A stretch of 64,000 nucleotides of DNA, from assembly GCA_001800975.1 (NCBI GenBank), contig MGWK01000007.1, positions 1 to 64,000 on the forward strand, read 5' to 3'. The translations under genes were made by a program, and so were the position numbers. Positions 38,169 through 47,183 of this stretch are shown in pieces. The stretch is from Flavobacteria bacterium RIFCSPLOWO2_12_FULL_35_11. Lineage in GTDB: Bacteria; Bacteroidota; Bacteroidia; Flavobacteriales; Flavobacteriaceae. Each line of letters begins with the position of its first letter. The first letter of the stretch is position 1. The notes below the pieces were generated by a model that saw only the letters and a program-made list of their open reading frames with translations, was not told where the DNA came from and did no database searches.

Positions 38169-39890
38169 ATGAATTATTTAAAATCAATAATTATTTTATT
38201 TTTTATCGTTTTAGCAAGCTGTACTCCGAAAAAAAATGCATCAGAGGAGTTAACTAAAGTGATTGCAAATTATGAAAATCACGAAGGATTTGATAAAAAG
38301 GAATATCCTTTAGGTTTATTTACAAAAGAGTATTATAAAAATGAAGCGGAATATGCGCAAAAAACCATCGATACTTTATCAAAAATCGCGATAGATAATT
38401 TGTCGGAATCTGAAATTATTTCTTTGGAATTGCTAAAATTCACTTTGCAGGAAAATATCGATTTTTATGAGTTTGAAGCTTATTTAAATCCGCTCTTGTC
38501 CGATTCAGGCTTTCATACAAGTTTGCCTTATGAGGTTCGTGCTTTTTCTACACATCAACAATTTGTCGACTATTTAAACAAATTAAATGCCTTCCCAACT
38601 TTTGTTGAACAGCATATTGTTTTAATGCGTGAAGGTTTGGAAAAAGGAATCTCTCAGCCTAAAATTATTTTCAATCATTTTGAAGAGACATACAACAGTC
38701 AGATTGTTGCTAATTTTGAAGACAGTTTTTATTATTCGCCTTTTAAACAATTGCCTGCAAACATTTCAGTTTCCCAAAAAGATTCTTTATTAACGGCTGC
38801 AAAAACGGTAATTGTGGAGAAAGTAATTCCTCAGTTTACAATTATTAAAGCCTTTTTTGAAGATGAATATTTTGTAAAAACAAGGGCTGATGGTGGCGTT
38901 TCAAACCAAAAAAACGGAACAGCTCATTATCAAAACAGGGTAAATTATTATACCACTTCAAAAATTTCTTCAGAAGAAGTGCATCAAATTGGATTGCGGG
39001 AAGTTGCACGAATTAAAGCTGAAATGCAAAAAATTATTGAGGAAGTAAATTTTAAAGGGTCATTTGATGAATTTTTAACATTTTTAAGAACTGACGAACA
39101 GTTTTATGCAAAAACAGGTGATGATTTGTTAAAAGAAGCAAGAAACATTGCAAAAAAAATTGATGCTCAATTGCCCAAATATTTCATCACTTTGCCTCGA
39201 AAACCTTATGGTGTTGCGCCTGTTCCGGAGGTAATTGCACCAAAATATACTGGAGGAAGATACAATCCGTCGGCAAATAACAGCACAGAACCCGGATATT
39301 ATTGGGTAAATACTTACAATTTAAAAAGCAGGCCACTTTATGTTTTACCGGCGTTAACCTTGCATGAAGCTGTTCCCGGTCATCATTTGCAAATTAGTTT
39401 AAGCAATGAGCTGGGTAAAAATTTCCCTAAATTTAGACGCGAATTATATTTATCTGCTTATGGGGAAGGTTGGGGTCTATATGCTGAATTTTTAGGAAAT
39501 GATATGGGGATTTATGAAACGCCATATGAAAATTTCGGAAAATATACCTATGAAATGTGGCGTGCTTGCCGTTTGGTGGTTGATACCGGAATTCACAGTA
39601 AAAACTGGACAAGAGAACAGGCGGTTAATTATTTAAAATCGAATACAGCATTGTCTGTTCACGAAGTAAATACAGAAATAGACCGATATATTTCCTGGCC
39701 AGGACAGGCATTGTCCTATAAAATTGGGGAACTAAAAATTCGTGAACTTAGGAAAAAGGCAGAAAAAGAATTAGGACCTAAATTTGATATTCGGGAATTT
39801 CATGAAATTATTTTAGCAGAGGGAACGGTGACGCTTTCCATTTTAGAAAAAAGAATTCTTAACTATATTCAAAAAATAAAAAATGGGTAG
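38169..39890 (+). CDS. DUF885 family metallopeptidase-like lipoprotein
   Basis: A 573-residue exported protein. The signal peptide ends in a lipobox, VLASC (Cys18). The DUF885 zinc site is LHEAVPGHHLQIS (His399, HExxxGHH) with a downstream Glu in YGEGWGLYAE. The family is a probable gluzincin carboxypeptidase/peptidase group; substrates are not proven. Its place between dehydrogenase and epimerase genes implies it supplies Hyp or Pro from peptides. The last 8 bases overlap the epimerase start (ATGGGTAG), indicating coupled translation. Confidence 0.87.
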   Translation: MNYLKSIIILFFIVLASCTPKKNASEELTKVIANYENHEGFDKKEYPLGLFTKEYYKNEAEYAQKTIDTLSKIAIDNLSESEIISLELLKFTLQENIDFYEFEAYLNPLLSDSGFHTSLPYEVRAFSTHQQFVDYLNKLNAFPTFVEQHIVLMREGLEKGISQPKIIFNHFEETYNSQIVANFEDSFYYSPFKQLPANISVSQKDSLLTAAKTVIVEKVIPQFTIIKAFFEDEYFVKTRADGGVSNQKNGTAHYQNRVNYYTTSKISSEEVHQIGLREVARIKAEMQKIIEEVNFKGSFDEFLTFLRTDEQFYAKTGDDLLKEARNIAKKIDAQLPKYFITLPRKPYGVAPVPEVIAPKYTGGRYNPSANNSTEPGYYWVNTYNLKSRPLYVLPALTLHEAVPGHHLQISLSNELGKNFPKFRRELYLSAYGEGWGLYAEFLGNDMGIYETPYENFGKYTYEMWRACRLVVDTGIHSKNWTREQAVNYLKSNTALSVHEVNTEIDRYISWPGQALSYKIGELKIRELRKKAEKELGPKFDIREFHEIILAEGTVTLSILEKRILNYIQKIKNG

Positions 39891-40893
39891 AAAAACATTT
39901 TTTTGCATTGATGCCCACACTTGCGGAAACCCGGTTCGAGTAGTTGCCGGTGGAGGTCCAAATTTAATAGGAGCCGATATGAGCGAAAAACGTCAGCATT
40001 TTTTGAAAGAATTCGACTGGATTCGTAAAGGATTGATGTTTGAGCCACGCGGACACGATATGATGAGCGGAAGCATTTTGTTTCCGCCGCATCATGAGGA
40101 AAATGATTTTTCGATTTTATTTATTGAAACTTCCGGCTGCTTGCCTATGTGCGGCCACGGCACCATCGGCACGGTAACCATTGCCATTGAAGAAGGTTTG
40201 ATAACACCTAAAATTCCTGGAAAAATAAGGATGGAAGCGCCAGCCGGATTGGTACAAATTGAATACCGAAAAACCGGTAAAAAAGTGGATTGGGTGAAAT
40301 TGATCAATGTGAAATCGTATTTGGCTGCGGAAGGATTAACAGTTGATTGTCCGGAGTTGGGTGAACTTACTTTTGATGTTGCTTATGGCGGAAATTACTA
40401 CGCTATTGTTGATCCGCAAGAAAACTTTAGCGGATTACATAATTTTACGGCAAGCAAATTAATACAATATTCACAAGTGGTGAGAACGCGCATCAATGAA
40501 AAATATCCCAATTTATTTGTGCATCCCGAAAATGAAACTATCAGAGATGTGAGCCATATGTTGTGGACCGGAAATCCGATAGACCCAACTTCTTCAGGTA
40601 GAAATGCTGTTTTTTATGGAGACAAAGCCATAGATCGTTCACCTTGCGGTACAGGAACATCGGCGCGTATGGCGCAATTGTATGCAAAAGGAAAATTAAA
40701 ATTGGGAGAAGAATTTATCCACGAAAGTTATATTGGCTCTAAATTTATCGGTAAAATTGTCGAAGAAACCACTTTAAACGGAATAAAAGCTATTGTTCCA
40801 AGCATTCAGGGCTGGGCAAAAGTTTATGGATACAACACTATCATTATCGATGATGAAGATGATCCGTATGCACACGGATTTCAAGTGTTATAA
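39883..40893 (+). CDS. 4-hydroxyproline 2-epimerase (proline racemase family)
   Basis: A 336-residue proton-shuffling epimerase. The two catalytic thiols are Cys90 (CLPMCGHGTIGT) and Cys255 (DRSPCGTGTSAR). It converts trans-4-hydroxy-L-proline to cis-4-hydroxy-D-proline. A Cys at the second position excludes the trans-3-hydroxyproline dehydratase branch, which has Thr there. Proline racemase is the alternative, but the operon fits 4-Hyp. N-terminal IDAHTCGNPVRVVAGG is typical. Confidence 0.92.
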   Translation: MGRKTFFCIDAHTCGNPVRVVAGGGPNLIGADMSEKRQHFLKEFDWIRKGLMFEPRGHDMMSGSILFPPHHEENDFSILFIETSGCLPMCGHGTIGTVTIAIEEGLITPKIPGKIRMEAPAGLVQIEYRKTGKKVDWVKLINVKSYLAAEGLTVDCPELGELTFDVAYGGNYYAIVDPQENFSGLHNFTASKLIQYSQVVRTRINEKYPNLFVHPENETIRDVSHMLWTGNPIDPTSSGRNAVFYGDKAIDRSPCGTGTSARMAQLYAKGKLKLGEEFIHESYIGSKFIGKIVEETTLNGIKAIVPSIQGWAKVYGYNTIIIDDEDDPYAHGFQVL

Positions 40894-40961
40894 TATAAAA
40901 ATAAGAGCTTATAACAAAATTTATCATCTTAATTAAGGTTGAAATTTAATATAAAACAATT

Positions 40962-43229
40962 ATGAAAACATTTTATGGTTTATCTATTATCACATTATTG
41001 TTGATAATACCAATGCAAATGCACTCTCAAAAATTATCTCAAGAGGATTACAAAAGGGCTGTAAGTTTTATGTATGAAAATTATAATAACAAAACGGCTT
41101 TTAATCTTGACACAAAAGTTAATTGGTTTAAAGATAATTCCGGAATTTGGTTTGTTGACTATAGTAAAGAAGGAGAAACATATAAAACAGTTTCATTTAA
41201 AAATAATAAAGTTGAAGTACTATTTAATCATATAAAATTGGCTAATGAATTAAATAAGCTTCTTGAAGAAAAAGTAAGGCCAAACAATCTTTCTTTAAAC
41301 AATATTGAAAGAACTAAAAGCGGAAATCTTATTATTTATGTAAAAGGTAAAAGGTATATTTATAATACAAAAAAGAATATGCTTCAAATTTCAGAAGAAG
41401 AGAAAAAAGAAGAAGTCAAACCTTTTGAAAGTAAATCCCCAGATGGTAAATGGATAGCCTATTCAAAAGATTATAATTTGTTTATTAAATCTGCTGAAAC
41501 TGAAGAAGAGCATCAATTAAGTTTTGATGGAAAAAAGAATTATGAATATGCGAGTTTTTATGGCTGGTATGATAAAATGGAGGGAGAAAATGGAGAACGT
41601 CCAAAAAACTTTTCTGTAGATTGGTCTAAAGATTCAAAATGGATTTCAACAAACGTTGTTGATTTACGAAATGCTGAAAAAATGTACCTTTTAGATTGGA
41701 GCATAGATTCATTATATAAGCCTAAATTATTGTCCTATTACCGTGGTTCGCCAGGAGATACAACAATGGTGCATACAAAACCTGTTTTTTTTAGTGTTGA
41801 CACTAGAAAAGAAATAAAAACAAGTCTTCCAAAAAATACTCATATAAATAGTGTTTCAGTACAATGGAACCAAGATCCGGGAGTAATTATATCAAACTAT
41901 GCAGAAAGAGGATTTCAAAAGCAATATGTAAAAAGAATTGATTTAAACACCAATACTGAACAGACTTTAATCACTGAAATTAGTAGTGCAAACATTGATA
42001 ATTTTAATTATAGGCTATTAGAAGAGATTCAAAAAATTGCTTTTCTTTCTGAGAGAAGCGGATGGAGACAATTGTATATATTAGATTTAAAAACAAACAA
42101 AACATTCCCTCTTACAAATGGAAATTATTACATACATGATATTAAATATATCAATGAAAAAACGGGAGATATTTACTTTTTAGCTTCAGGGAAAGAAATT
42201 AATAACAATCCTTATCACCAACAGTTGTATAAGACAGATTTGAGCGGGATAGTTACATTATTGTCTCCTGAAAACACACATCACAGTGTGTCTTTTTCCG
42301 AAGATGGAAAATATTTTGCAGATAATTATTCAACAATTGAAATTCCAACAAAAACAGTATTGCGAGAAACTTCTACAGGAAATATTATATCAAAATTAAC
42401 TTATGCCAATGTTGATGAAGCAGTTTCAAAAGGATGGAAAACTCCAGAGGTTTTTAATCTTACGGCTAAAGATGGAAAGACAACAATTTATGGTGCTATT
42501 TGGAAGCCAACTAATTTTGATGCCTCAAAAAAATATCCAATAATTGATCACACATATACGGGACCTCATACACAAGTATTCCCAAAATCATTTGATAGAG
42601 GTTTTATGAATCAATCATTAGCCGAATTAGGTTTTATAGTAATGATGGTTGATGGCCTGGGTACTTTTGGCCGTTCAAAGGAATTCCATAATTATTCTTA
42701 TAAAAATATGGGTAATAATTTAGAAGACCATGTTTTGGCAATAAAATATTTAGGAGAAAAATATAGTTGGATTGATATTGATAAGGTTGGAATTTTTGGT
42801 CATTCAGCTGGAGGTTACGATACAGGAAGAGCTATGTTAGCCTTTTCAGATTTTTATAAAGTTGGAGTTGCGAGTTCTGCAGACCATGATTTCAGAATGG
42901 AAAAGGCATGGTGGCCAGAAATGTATCAAGGTTGGCCTGTTGACTCAACATATCAAAATGTTTCTAACATAACAAATGCTAAAAATTTAAAAGGGAAATT
43001 ATTATTAGTTCATGGGGGAATTGATGATAATGTTAACCCATCTGCAACGTTTAAATTAGCGGAAGCCCTAATAAATGCAGATAAGGAGTTTGATTTATTA
43101 ATACTTCCAAGTCAGAGACATGGCTATCAAGGAAAACATCAAAGTTATTTCACAAAAAAAAGATGGAATTATTTTGTTGAATATTTAGGAGGCAATACGC
43201 CTATATGGAATTTTAATTGGACTTATTAA
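40962..43229 (+). CDS. S9 family (DPP IV-type) prolyl peptidase
   Basis: A 755-residue exported serine peptidase. The signal peptide is residues 1-22 (ending MHSQ). A beta-propeller DPP IV N-domain spans about 60-490 (ASFYGWYDKMEGE, FLSERSGWRQLYILDL), then an alpha/beta hydrolase domain with nucleophile Ser615 in GHSAGGY, and Asp and His in GGIDDNVNP and SQRHGYQ. DPP IV-type enzymes release X-Pro or X-Hyp dipeptides. The gene shows lower GC than its neighbours (more AT-rich codons), hinting at a different history. The stop overlaps the next start by one base (TAATG). Confidence 0.93.
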   Translation: MKTFYGLSIITLLLIIPMQMHSQKLSQEDYKRAVSFMYENYNNKTAFNLDTKVNWFKDNSGIWFVDYSKEGETYKTVSFKNNKVEVLFNHIKLANELNKLLEEKVRPNNLSLNNIERTKSGNLIIYVKGKRYIYNTKKNMLQISEEEKKEEVKPFESKSPDGKWIAYSKDYNLFIKSAETEEEHQLSFDGKKNYEYASFYGWYDKMEGENGERPKNFSVDWSKDSKWISTNVVDLRNAEKMYLLDWSIDSLYKPKLLSYYRGSPGDTTMVHTKPVFFSVDTRKEIKTSLPKNTHINSVSVQWNQDPGVIISNYAERGFQKQYVKRIDLNTNTEQTLITEISSANIDNFNYRLLEEIQKIAFLSERSGWRQLYILDLKTNKTFPLTNGNYYIHDIKYINEKTGDIYFLASGKEINNNPYHQQLYKTDLSGIVTLLSPENTHHSVSFSEDGKYFADNYSTIEIPTKTVLRETSTGNIISKLTYANVDEAVSKGWKTPEVFNLTAKDGKTTIYGAIWKPTNFDASKKYPIIDHTYTGPHTQVFPKSFDRGFMNQSLAELGFIVMMVDGLGTFGRSKEFHNYSYKNMGNNLEDHVLAIKYLGEKYSWIDIDKVGIFGHSAGGYDTGRAMLAFSDFYKVGVASSADHDFRMEKAWWPEMYQGWPVDSTYQNVSNITNAKNLKGKLLLVHGGIDDNVNPSATFKLAEALINADKEFDLLILPSQRHGYQGKHQSYFTKKRWNYFVEYLGGNTPIWNFNWTY

Positions 43230-44470
43230 TGAGTAAAGAAGTTCTAATTATTGGAGGTGGAATCATCGGATTGTGTTCTGCTTATTATTTGGCAAAAGAA
43301 GGCGCTACAGCAACTATAATTGACAAATCTGACATGGCGGATGGCTGTTCTTATGGAAATGCGGGGATGATTGTTCCCAGCCACATTATTCCAATGGCGC
43401 AACCGGGTGTTATTCATCAGGGCATAAAATGGATGTTTAATGCCAAAAGTCCGTTTTACATAAAACCTGCTTTAAGTTTGGATTTGCTTTCTTGGCTGAT
43501 TCAATTTTACAAAAATTCTAATCAAGCGCATGTGGATAAATCCATGGTGCCTTTGCGGAATCTTTCTTTTTTCAGCAAAGAATTGTATCGGGAATTTGCG
43601 CAATCAGCCAACGAATTTGGGTATCAGGAAAAAGGACTTTTGATGCTTTATAATACTGATAAAGTGGGTGAGGAGGAAATAAAAATTGGAAAAGTTGCTG
43701 AAGAATTGGGTATAGAAGTCGATTTTTTAAATCAACAGGAAGTTGCAACATTAGAAAAAGGACTTAAAGTTAATGCTTTGGGCGCCGTGCATTACAAATC
43801 TGATGCGCATTTGTCTCCAAACCATTTTATTGCTTTTTTAAAAGCTGAATTAAATCAAATGGGCGTGAAGATGATTTCTAATTGTTCTTTGAACGATTTT
43901 AAAGTTTCTGAAGGAAGAATTAACGAAATAATCACCAATCAGGGAAATTATAAAGCGGAGGAATTTGTGATTGCCGCAGGTTCCTGGAGCGTTGAAATTG
44001 CCAAAAAATTAGGGGTGAAATTGCATATTTTGCCAGGCAAAGGCTATAGCTTTAATGTAGAAAACCTTTTGGTAAAACCAACGATCCCCACTATTTTATG
44101 CGAAGGAAAAGTGGCTGTAACTCCTATGGGAGAAACTGTGAGGTTTGGCGGAACTTTGGAAATCACCAAAAATAACGACACTAAAATCAATATTAAAAGA
44201 CTGCAAGGAATTGTTGAAAAAGTGAATCAGTTTTATCCGGATATCAAAGTTAGCCTTCCTGAAAAAGAAAAAGTATGGCATGGTTTTAGGCCTTGCACAC
44301 CAACTGGATTGCCAATTATTGAGAAATCTAAAAAAATTAAAAATCTAACCATCGCTACAGGCCATGCAATGATGGGCTTGAGCTTGGCGCCGGCTTCCGG
44401 AAAACTGGTAAGTGAATTGCTCATGGGTAAAAAAACATCTGTAGATATTACCGAATTTAGGAGTTGTTAA
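43229..44470 (+). CDS. FAD-dependent D-hydroxyproline oxidase/dehydrogenase (DadA-like)
   Basis: A 413-residue DAO-family flavoenzyme. The FAD motif is IIGGGIIGLCSAYYLAKEGA near the N-terminus, with a second dinucleotide contact in EFVIAAGSWSVEIAKKLG and the C-terminal ATGHAMMGLSLAPASGKLV. It likely oxidises cis-4-hydroxy-D-proline to 1-pyrroline-4-hydroxy-2-carboxylate, given its neighbours. The electron acceptor is unknown. The start at 43229 shares one base with the preceding TAA; an in-frame ATG at 43217 would add four residues. Confidence 0.88.
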   Translation: MSKEVLIIGGGIIGLCSAYYLAKEGATATIIDKSDMADGCSYGNAGMIVPSHIIPMAQPGVIHQGIKWMFNAKSPFYIKPALSLDLLSWLIQFYKNSNQAHVDKSMVPLRNLSFFSKELYREFAQSANEFGYQEKGLLMLYNTDKVGEEEIKIGKVAEELGIEVDFLNQQEVATLEKGLKVNALGAVHYKSDAHLSPNHFIAFLKAELNQMGVKMISNCSLNDFKVSEGRINEIITNQGNYKAEEFVIAAGSWSVEIAKKLGVKLHILPGKGYSFNVENLLVKPTIPTILCEGKVAVTPMGETVRFGGTLEITKNNDTKINIKRLQGIVEKVNQFYPDIKVSLPEKEKVWHGFRPCTPTGLPIIEKSKKIKNLTIATGHAMMGLSLAPASGKLVSELLMGKKTSVDITEFRSC

Positions 44471-44492
44471 TGTTTTTTGGTTACTTTTGAAA

Positions 44493-44963
44493 ATGGATTC
44501 TATCGAAATTTTAATAAAACTAAGAAGAATTGTGCGTTCCATAAACTTGGAAAGCAAACGAGTGGATAAAGAATTGGGCGTGAGTATTCCCCAATTGTTG
44601 TGCCTGCAATTTTTGGCAGAACAGGAAGATTATCGGACAAATGCTTCTAAATTAAAAGGATTTTTAAATTTAAATGCCAGTACAATTACAGGGATTATTT
44701 CCAGGCTGGAGAAAAAAAGCTTGGTCGTAAAACTGCCTAAATCAACCGACAAGCGAATTACCTTAATTTCTTTAACAGCAAAAGGAATGGCGCTTATCCA
44801 AAATGCCCCAATTACTTTTCAGCAAAAATTAAGTGAAAAACTGCAAGCGCTTCCGCCGGAAAAACATAAAACGATTATTGATGGCATCGACTTATTAACC
44901 GAACTTATGGAAGTTGGTGAAATTGATGCTTCGCCCATTATCACTTCAGAAGAATTTATATAG
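44493..44963 (+). CDS. MarR family transcriptional regulator
   Basis: A 156-residue winged-helix regulator with LRRIVRSINLESKRVDKELG at the dimer interface, VSIPQLLCLQFLAEQ, the recognition helix region NLNASTITGIISRLEKKSLV, and the wing KSTDKRITLISLTAKG. The ATG at 44493 is preferred; a TTG at 44487 is possible. It lies 22 bases after the oxidase and could be co-transcribed with the hydroxyproline operon. The palindrome at 45112-45135, upstream of the bS21 gene, is a good candidate for its operator. Confidence 0.92.
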   Translation: MDSIEILIKLRRIVRSINLESKRVDKELGVSIPQLLCLQFLAEQEDYRTNASKLKGFLNLNASTITGIISRLEKKSLVVKLPKSTDKRITLISLTAKGMALIQNAPITFQQKLSEKLQALPPEKHKTIIDGIDLLTELMEVGEIDASPIITSEEFI

Positions 44964-45000
44964 AAAATTTCAGCATTATTTTATTGGTTTTTTGCTTAAA

Positions 45001-45020
45001 ATAGTTTCTGCAGAAAATAT
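45001..45020. promoter_or_regulatory. Candidate secondary MarR operator
   Basis: ATAGTTTCTGCAGAAAATAT is an inverted repeat with one mismatch and shares the TAGTTTCT half-site of the perfect palindrome at 45112-45135. It lies 40 bases after the MarR stop codon. Confidence 0.5.
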
Positions 45021-45111
45021 GAATATTTAGCATTTTTTATCCAGAATAATAGCTTAAATTGAGTTAAAAGCATATTTTTCCCTTACTTATTGAATTATAA
45101 TAATTAAATTT

Positions 45112-45135
45112 AAATAGTTTCTATAGAAACTATTT
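45112..45135. promoter_or_regulatory. Perfect 24-base palindrome, candidate MarR operator
   Basis: Each half is AAATAGTTTCTA and its exact complement. It covers the -33 region of the promoter whose -7 element is at 45138-45145, so a bound dimer would block transcription of the bS21/GNAT genes. The nearest regulator gene is the MarR just upstream. Confidence 0.65.
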
Positions 45136-45137
45136 CG

Positions 45138-45145
45138 TATTTTTG
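45138..45145 (+). promoter_or_regulatory. -7 promoter element of the bS21-GNAT operon
   Basis: TATTTTTG fits TAnnTTTG exactly and lies 31 bases before the bS21 ATG. There is no good TTG 19 bases upstream; that position falls within the palindrome (TTT). Confidence 0.6.
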
Positions 45146-45175
45146 CATCATAATCATTAAAATAAAACAAGAACT

Positions 45176-45370
45176 ATGCTCATTATACAAGTAAAGGAAG
45201 GCGAAAATATTGACAGAGCGCTAAAGAGATACAAACAAAAAACACGAAGAACAAAACTGATAAATAATTTGAGAGACCAAAAACAATTTATCAAAAAATC
45301 GGTTAAAAACAGGAAGAAAATAGGAAAGGCGATTTACGTTCAGAATTTAAGAATTTTAGAAGACAAATAA
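45176..45370 (+). CDS. rpsU: 30S ribosomal protein bS21, divergent copy
   Basis: A 64-residue basic protein: MLIIQVKEGENIDRALKRYK, then QKTRRTKLINNLRDQKQFIK and KNRKKIGKAIYVQNLRILED. The start is classic bS21 (MLIIPVKxGENIDRALKRYK). The second half is unusually divergent (QFIKKSVKNRKKIGKA in place of the usual Phe/Lys-rich box), and the gene sits beside MarR, GNAT and racemase genes instead of a translation locus. There is no Shine-Dalgarno-like GGAG before the ATG. It may be a paralogue of the main bS21, which I cannot see here. Confidence 0.85.
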   Translation: MLIIQVKEGENIDRALKRYKQKTRRTKLINNLRDQKQFIKKSVKNRKKIGKAIYVQNLRILEDK

Positions 45371-45373
45371 ATT

Positions 45374-45817
45374 ATGAGTACATTTAAAATTTACAACAAA
45401 ATCACAAAACCTTCAGCAGCCGAAAAGGAGGAAGTAATTTCTTTTTTATTTCAGCATTTACAGGAATACGGCGATAAAAAAGAGGAGATTGGCAAATGTT
45501 TCGATTTCGCTATCAAGGATTCAAAAGAAGAACTGGGCGGGTTTGTGCTGATGCTGCTCGGAAATGACGAAATTATGGGCGCAACAATCGTAAATAAAAC
45601 AGGTATGGCCGATTATATTCCCGAAAATATTCTTGTTTACATTGCCGTTCATGAAAATGCCCGAGGCAAAGGTTTTGGTAAAAAATTGATGAATAAAGTC
45701 ATTGAATTGGCCGATGGCGATATTGCCTTGCACGTAGAGCCAAACAATCCGGCCAAATTTTTATACGAAAAATTAGGCTTCGAGAATAAATACCTGGAAA
45801 TGCGACTTAAAAAATAA
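45374..45817 (+). CDS. GNAT family N-acetyltransferase
   Basis: A 147-residue acetyltransferase. The acetyl-CoA loop is VHENARGKGFGKKLMNKVIE (Q/RxxGxG/A form RGKGFG), with ENILVYIAV as the preceding strand and HVEPNNPAKFLYEKLGFENK at the C-terminus. Substrate unknown; amino acids or small amines are likely in view of the downstream racemase-like gene. It starts 3 bases after the bS21 stop, so both are under one promoter. Confidence 0.88.
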   Translation: MSTFKIYNKITKPSAAEKEEVISFLFQHLQEYGDKKEEIGKCFDFAIKDSKEELGGFVLMLLGNDEIMGATIVNKTGMADYIPENILVYIAVHENARGKGFGKKLMNKVIELADGDIALHVEPNNPAKFLYEKLGFENKYLEMRLKK

Positions 45818-45976
45818 TTCAGAAAAGAGGTCTTTTAGGAAAATTTTATTGAAAACAATTCTAAGATTTTTTCTTACATTTTCTGAATTTATAATTCCTT
45901 TTGAATCCAACTCCATTTTTAGGGAGAATTTCACAACTTAAAATTAAAATCTATTTATCAACTAAAAAATATTGAC

Positions 45977-47050
45977 ATGGCATTTATAACGCTCAACAAG
46001 AAATCTTTAGCCCATAATTATTCATTTTTGCAAGATTTGTTTAGAAATCATGGTAGAGAATGGGCGCCAGTTTTAAAGATGCTTTGCGGAAATAAAACCT
46101 TTTTGGAATTTGTATTGTCGTTAGGCGATGAACAGGTTTGCGATGCCAGGCTCACCAATTTAAAAACAATTAAAACCATCAATCCCAGCAAAGAAACCAT
46201 CTACATAAAACCGCCAGCAAAACGAAGTATTTCTCGGATAGTTAAATATGCCGACGTTAGTTTCAATACCGAATTTACAACCATAAAATGGCTTTCTGAA
46301 GAAGCGGTCAAACAAGATAAGATTCACCGAATTATTATTATGATTGAACTAGGTGATTTGCGCGAAGGCATTTTGGGGGAACATTTGATGGATTTTTATA
46401 AAAAAATATTTGAATTGCCCAATATTCAAGTGGCGGGAATAGGCGCAAATCTCAATTGTTTAAGCGGTGTCATGCCCAGCAAAGACAAACTGATTCAATT
46501 AAGTTTGTATGAACAATTGATTGAAGCAAAATTTGGGATGAAAATTGAGTATGTGTCGGGTGGATCATCTGTAATGCTGCCGCTTTTATTAAAAAAACAA
46601 ATTCCTAAAGGGGTCAATCATTTCAGAATTGGGGAAACGCTGTTTTTTGGCATTGATTTATTTACCAATAAAACAATACCCAAAATGAAGAACGATGTTT
46701 TATTGCTTTATGCTGAAATTATTGAAATAACCGAAAAATCTATTGTCCCTTATGGCAATTTAGAAGAAAATCCGTCGGGCGAAACCTTGGAAATTAATCC
46801 TGAGGATTATGGGAAAAGCCATAGCCGAGGGATTTTAGACATTGGGCTTTTGGATATTTCCAAAACCGAATTTATTACGCCTGTTGATGAAAATATTTCT
46901 TTTATTGGTGCCAGCTCAGATATGTTGGTGGTGGATTTGAGCAAAACAACTAAAAAATATAAAGTCGGTGACTTGGTGAGGTTTAAAATGAAATATATGG
47001 GCGCGTTGCGCATTATGAACTCCGAGTATATCGATAAAAAACTGGTTTAA
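45977..47050 (+). CDS. Alanine/ornithine racemase family PLP enzyme
   Basis: A 357-residue fold-type III PLP protein. Lys34 in WAPVLKMLCGN sits where the PLP lysine of alanine racemase does; FNTEFTTIKWLSEEA and IEYVSGGSSVMLPLLL, HFRIGETLFFGIDL follow the ornithine/alanine racemase family pattern. The barrel is present (about 1-240) with a beta C-domain (about 245-357). The substrate is uncertain; basic amino acids are more likely than alanine. It lies 159 bases after the GNAT gene and may have its own promoter. Confidence 0.85.
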   Translation: MAFITLNKKSLAHNYSFLQDLFRNHGREWAPVLKMLCGNKTFLEFVLSLGDEQVCDARLTNLKTIKTINPSKETIYIKPPAKRSISRIVKYADVSFNTEFTTIKWLSEEAVKQDKIHRIIIMIELGDLREGILGEHLMDFYKKIFELPNIQVAGIGANLNCLSGVMPSKDKLIQLSLYEQLIEAKFGMKIEYVSGGSSVMLPLLLKKQIPKGVNHFRIGETLFFGIDLFTNKTIPKMKNDVLLLYAEIIEITEKSIVPYGNLEENPSGETLEINPEDYGKSHSRGILDIGLLDISKTEFITPVDENISFIGASSDMLVVDLSKTTKKYKVGDLVRFKMKYMGALRIMNSEYIDKKLV

Positions 47051-47183
47051 TGTATTGCTTCCTTTCCAGATTGGTTCGTATGGCATTTCATGGCATTAAA
47101 TTTTCTTCAAAATTGATTTTAAAGCGAAAAAACTTCCTTAAATTTAGACTTTTTCAATAGAGAATGTAACTAAATTAAACAGT

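Noticed and set aside
39883-40893. Trans-3-hydroxy-L-proline dehydratase
   Set aside because: The second catalytic residue is Cys255, not Thr, so both thiols needed for epimerisation are present.
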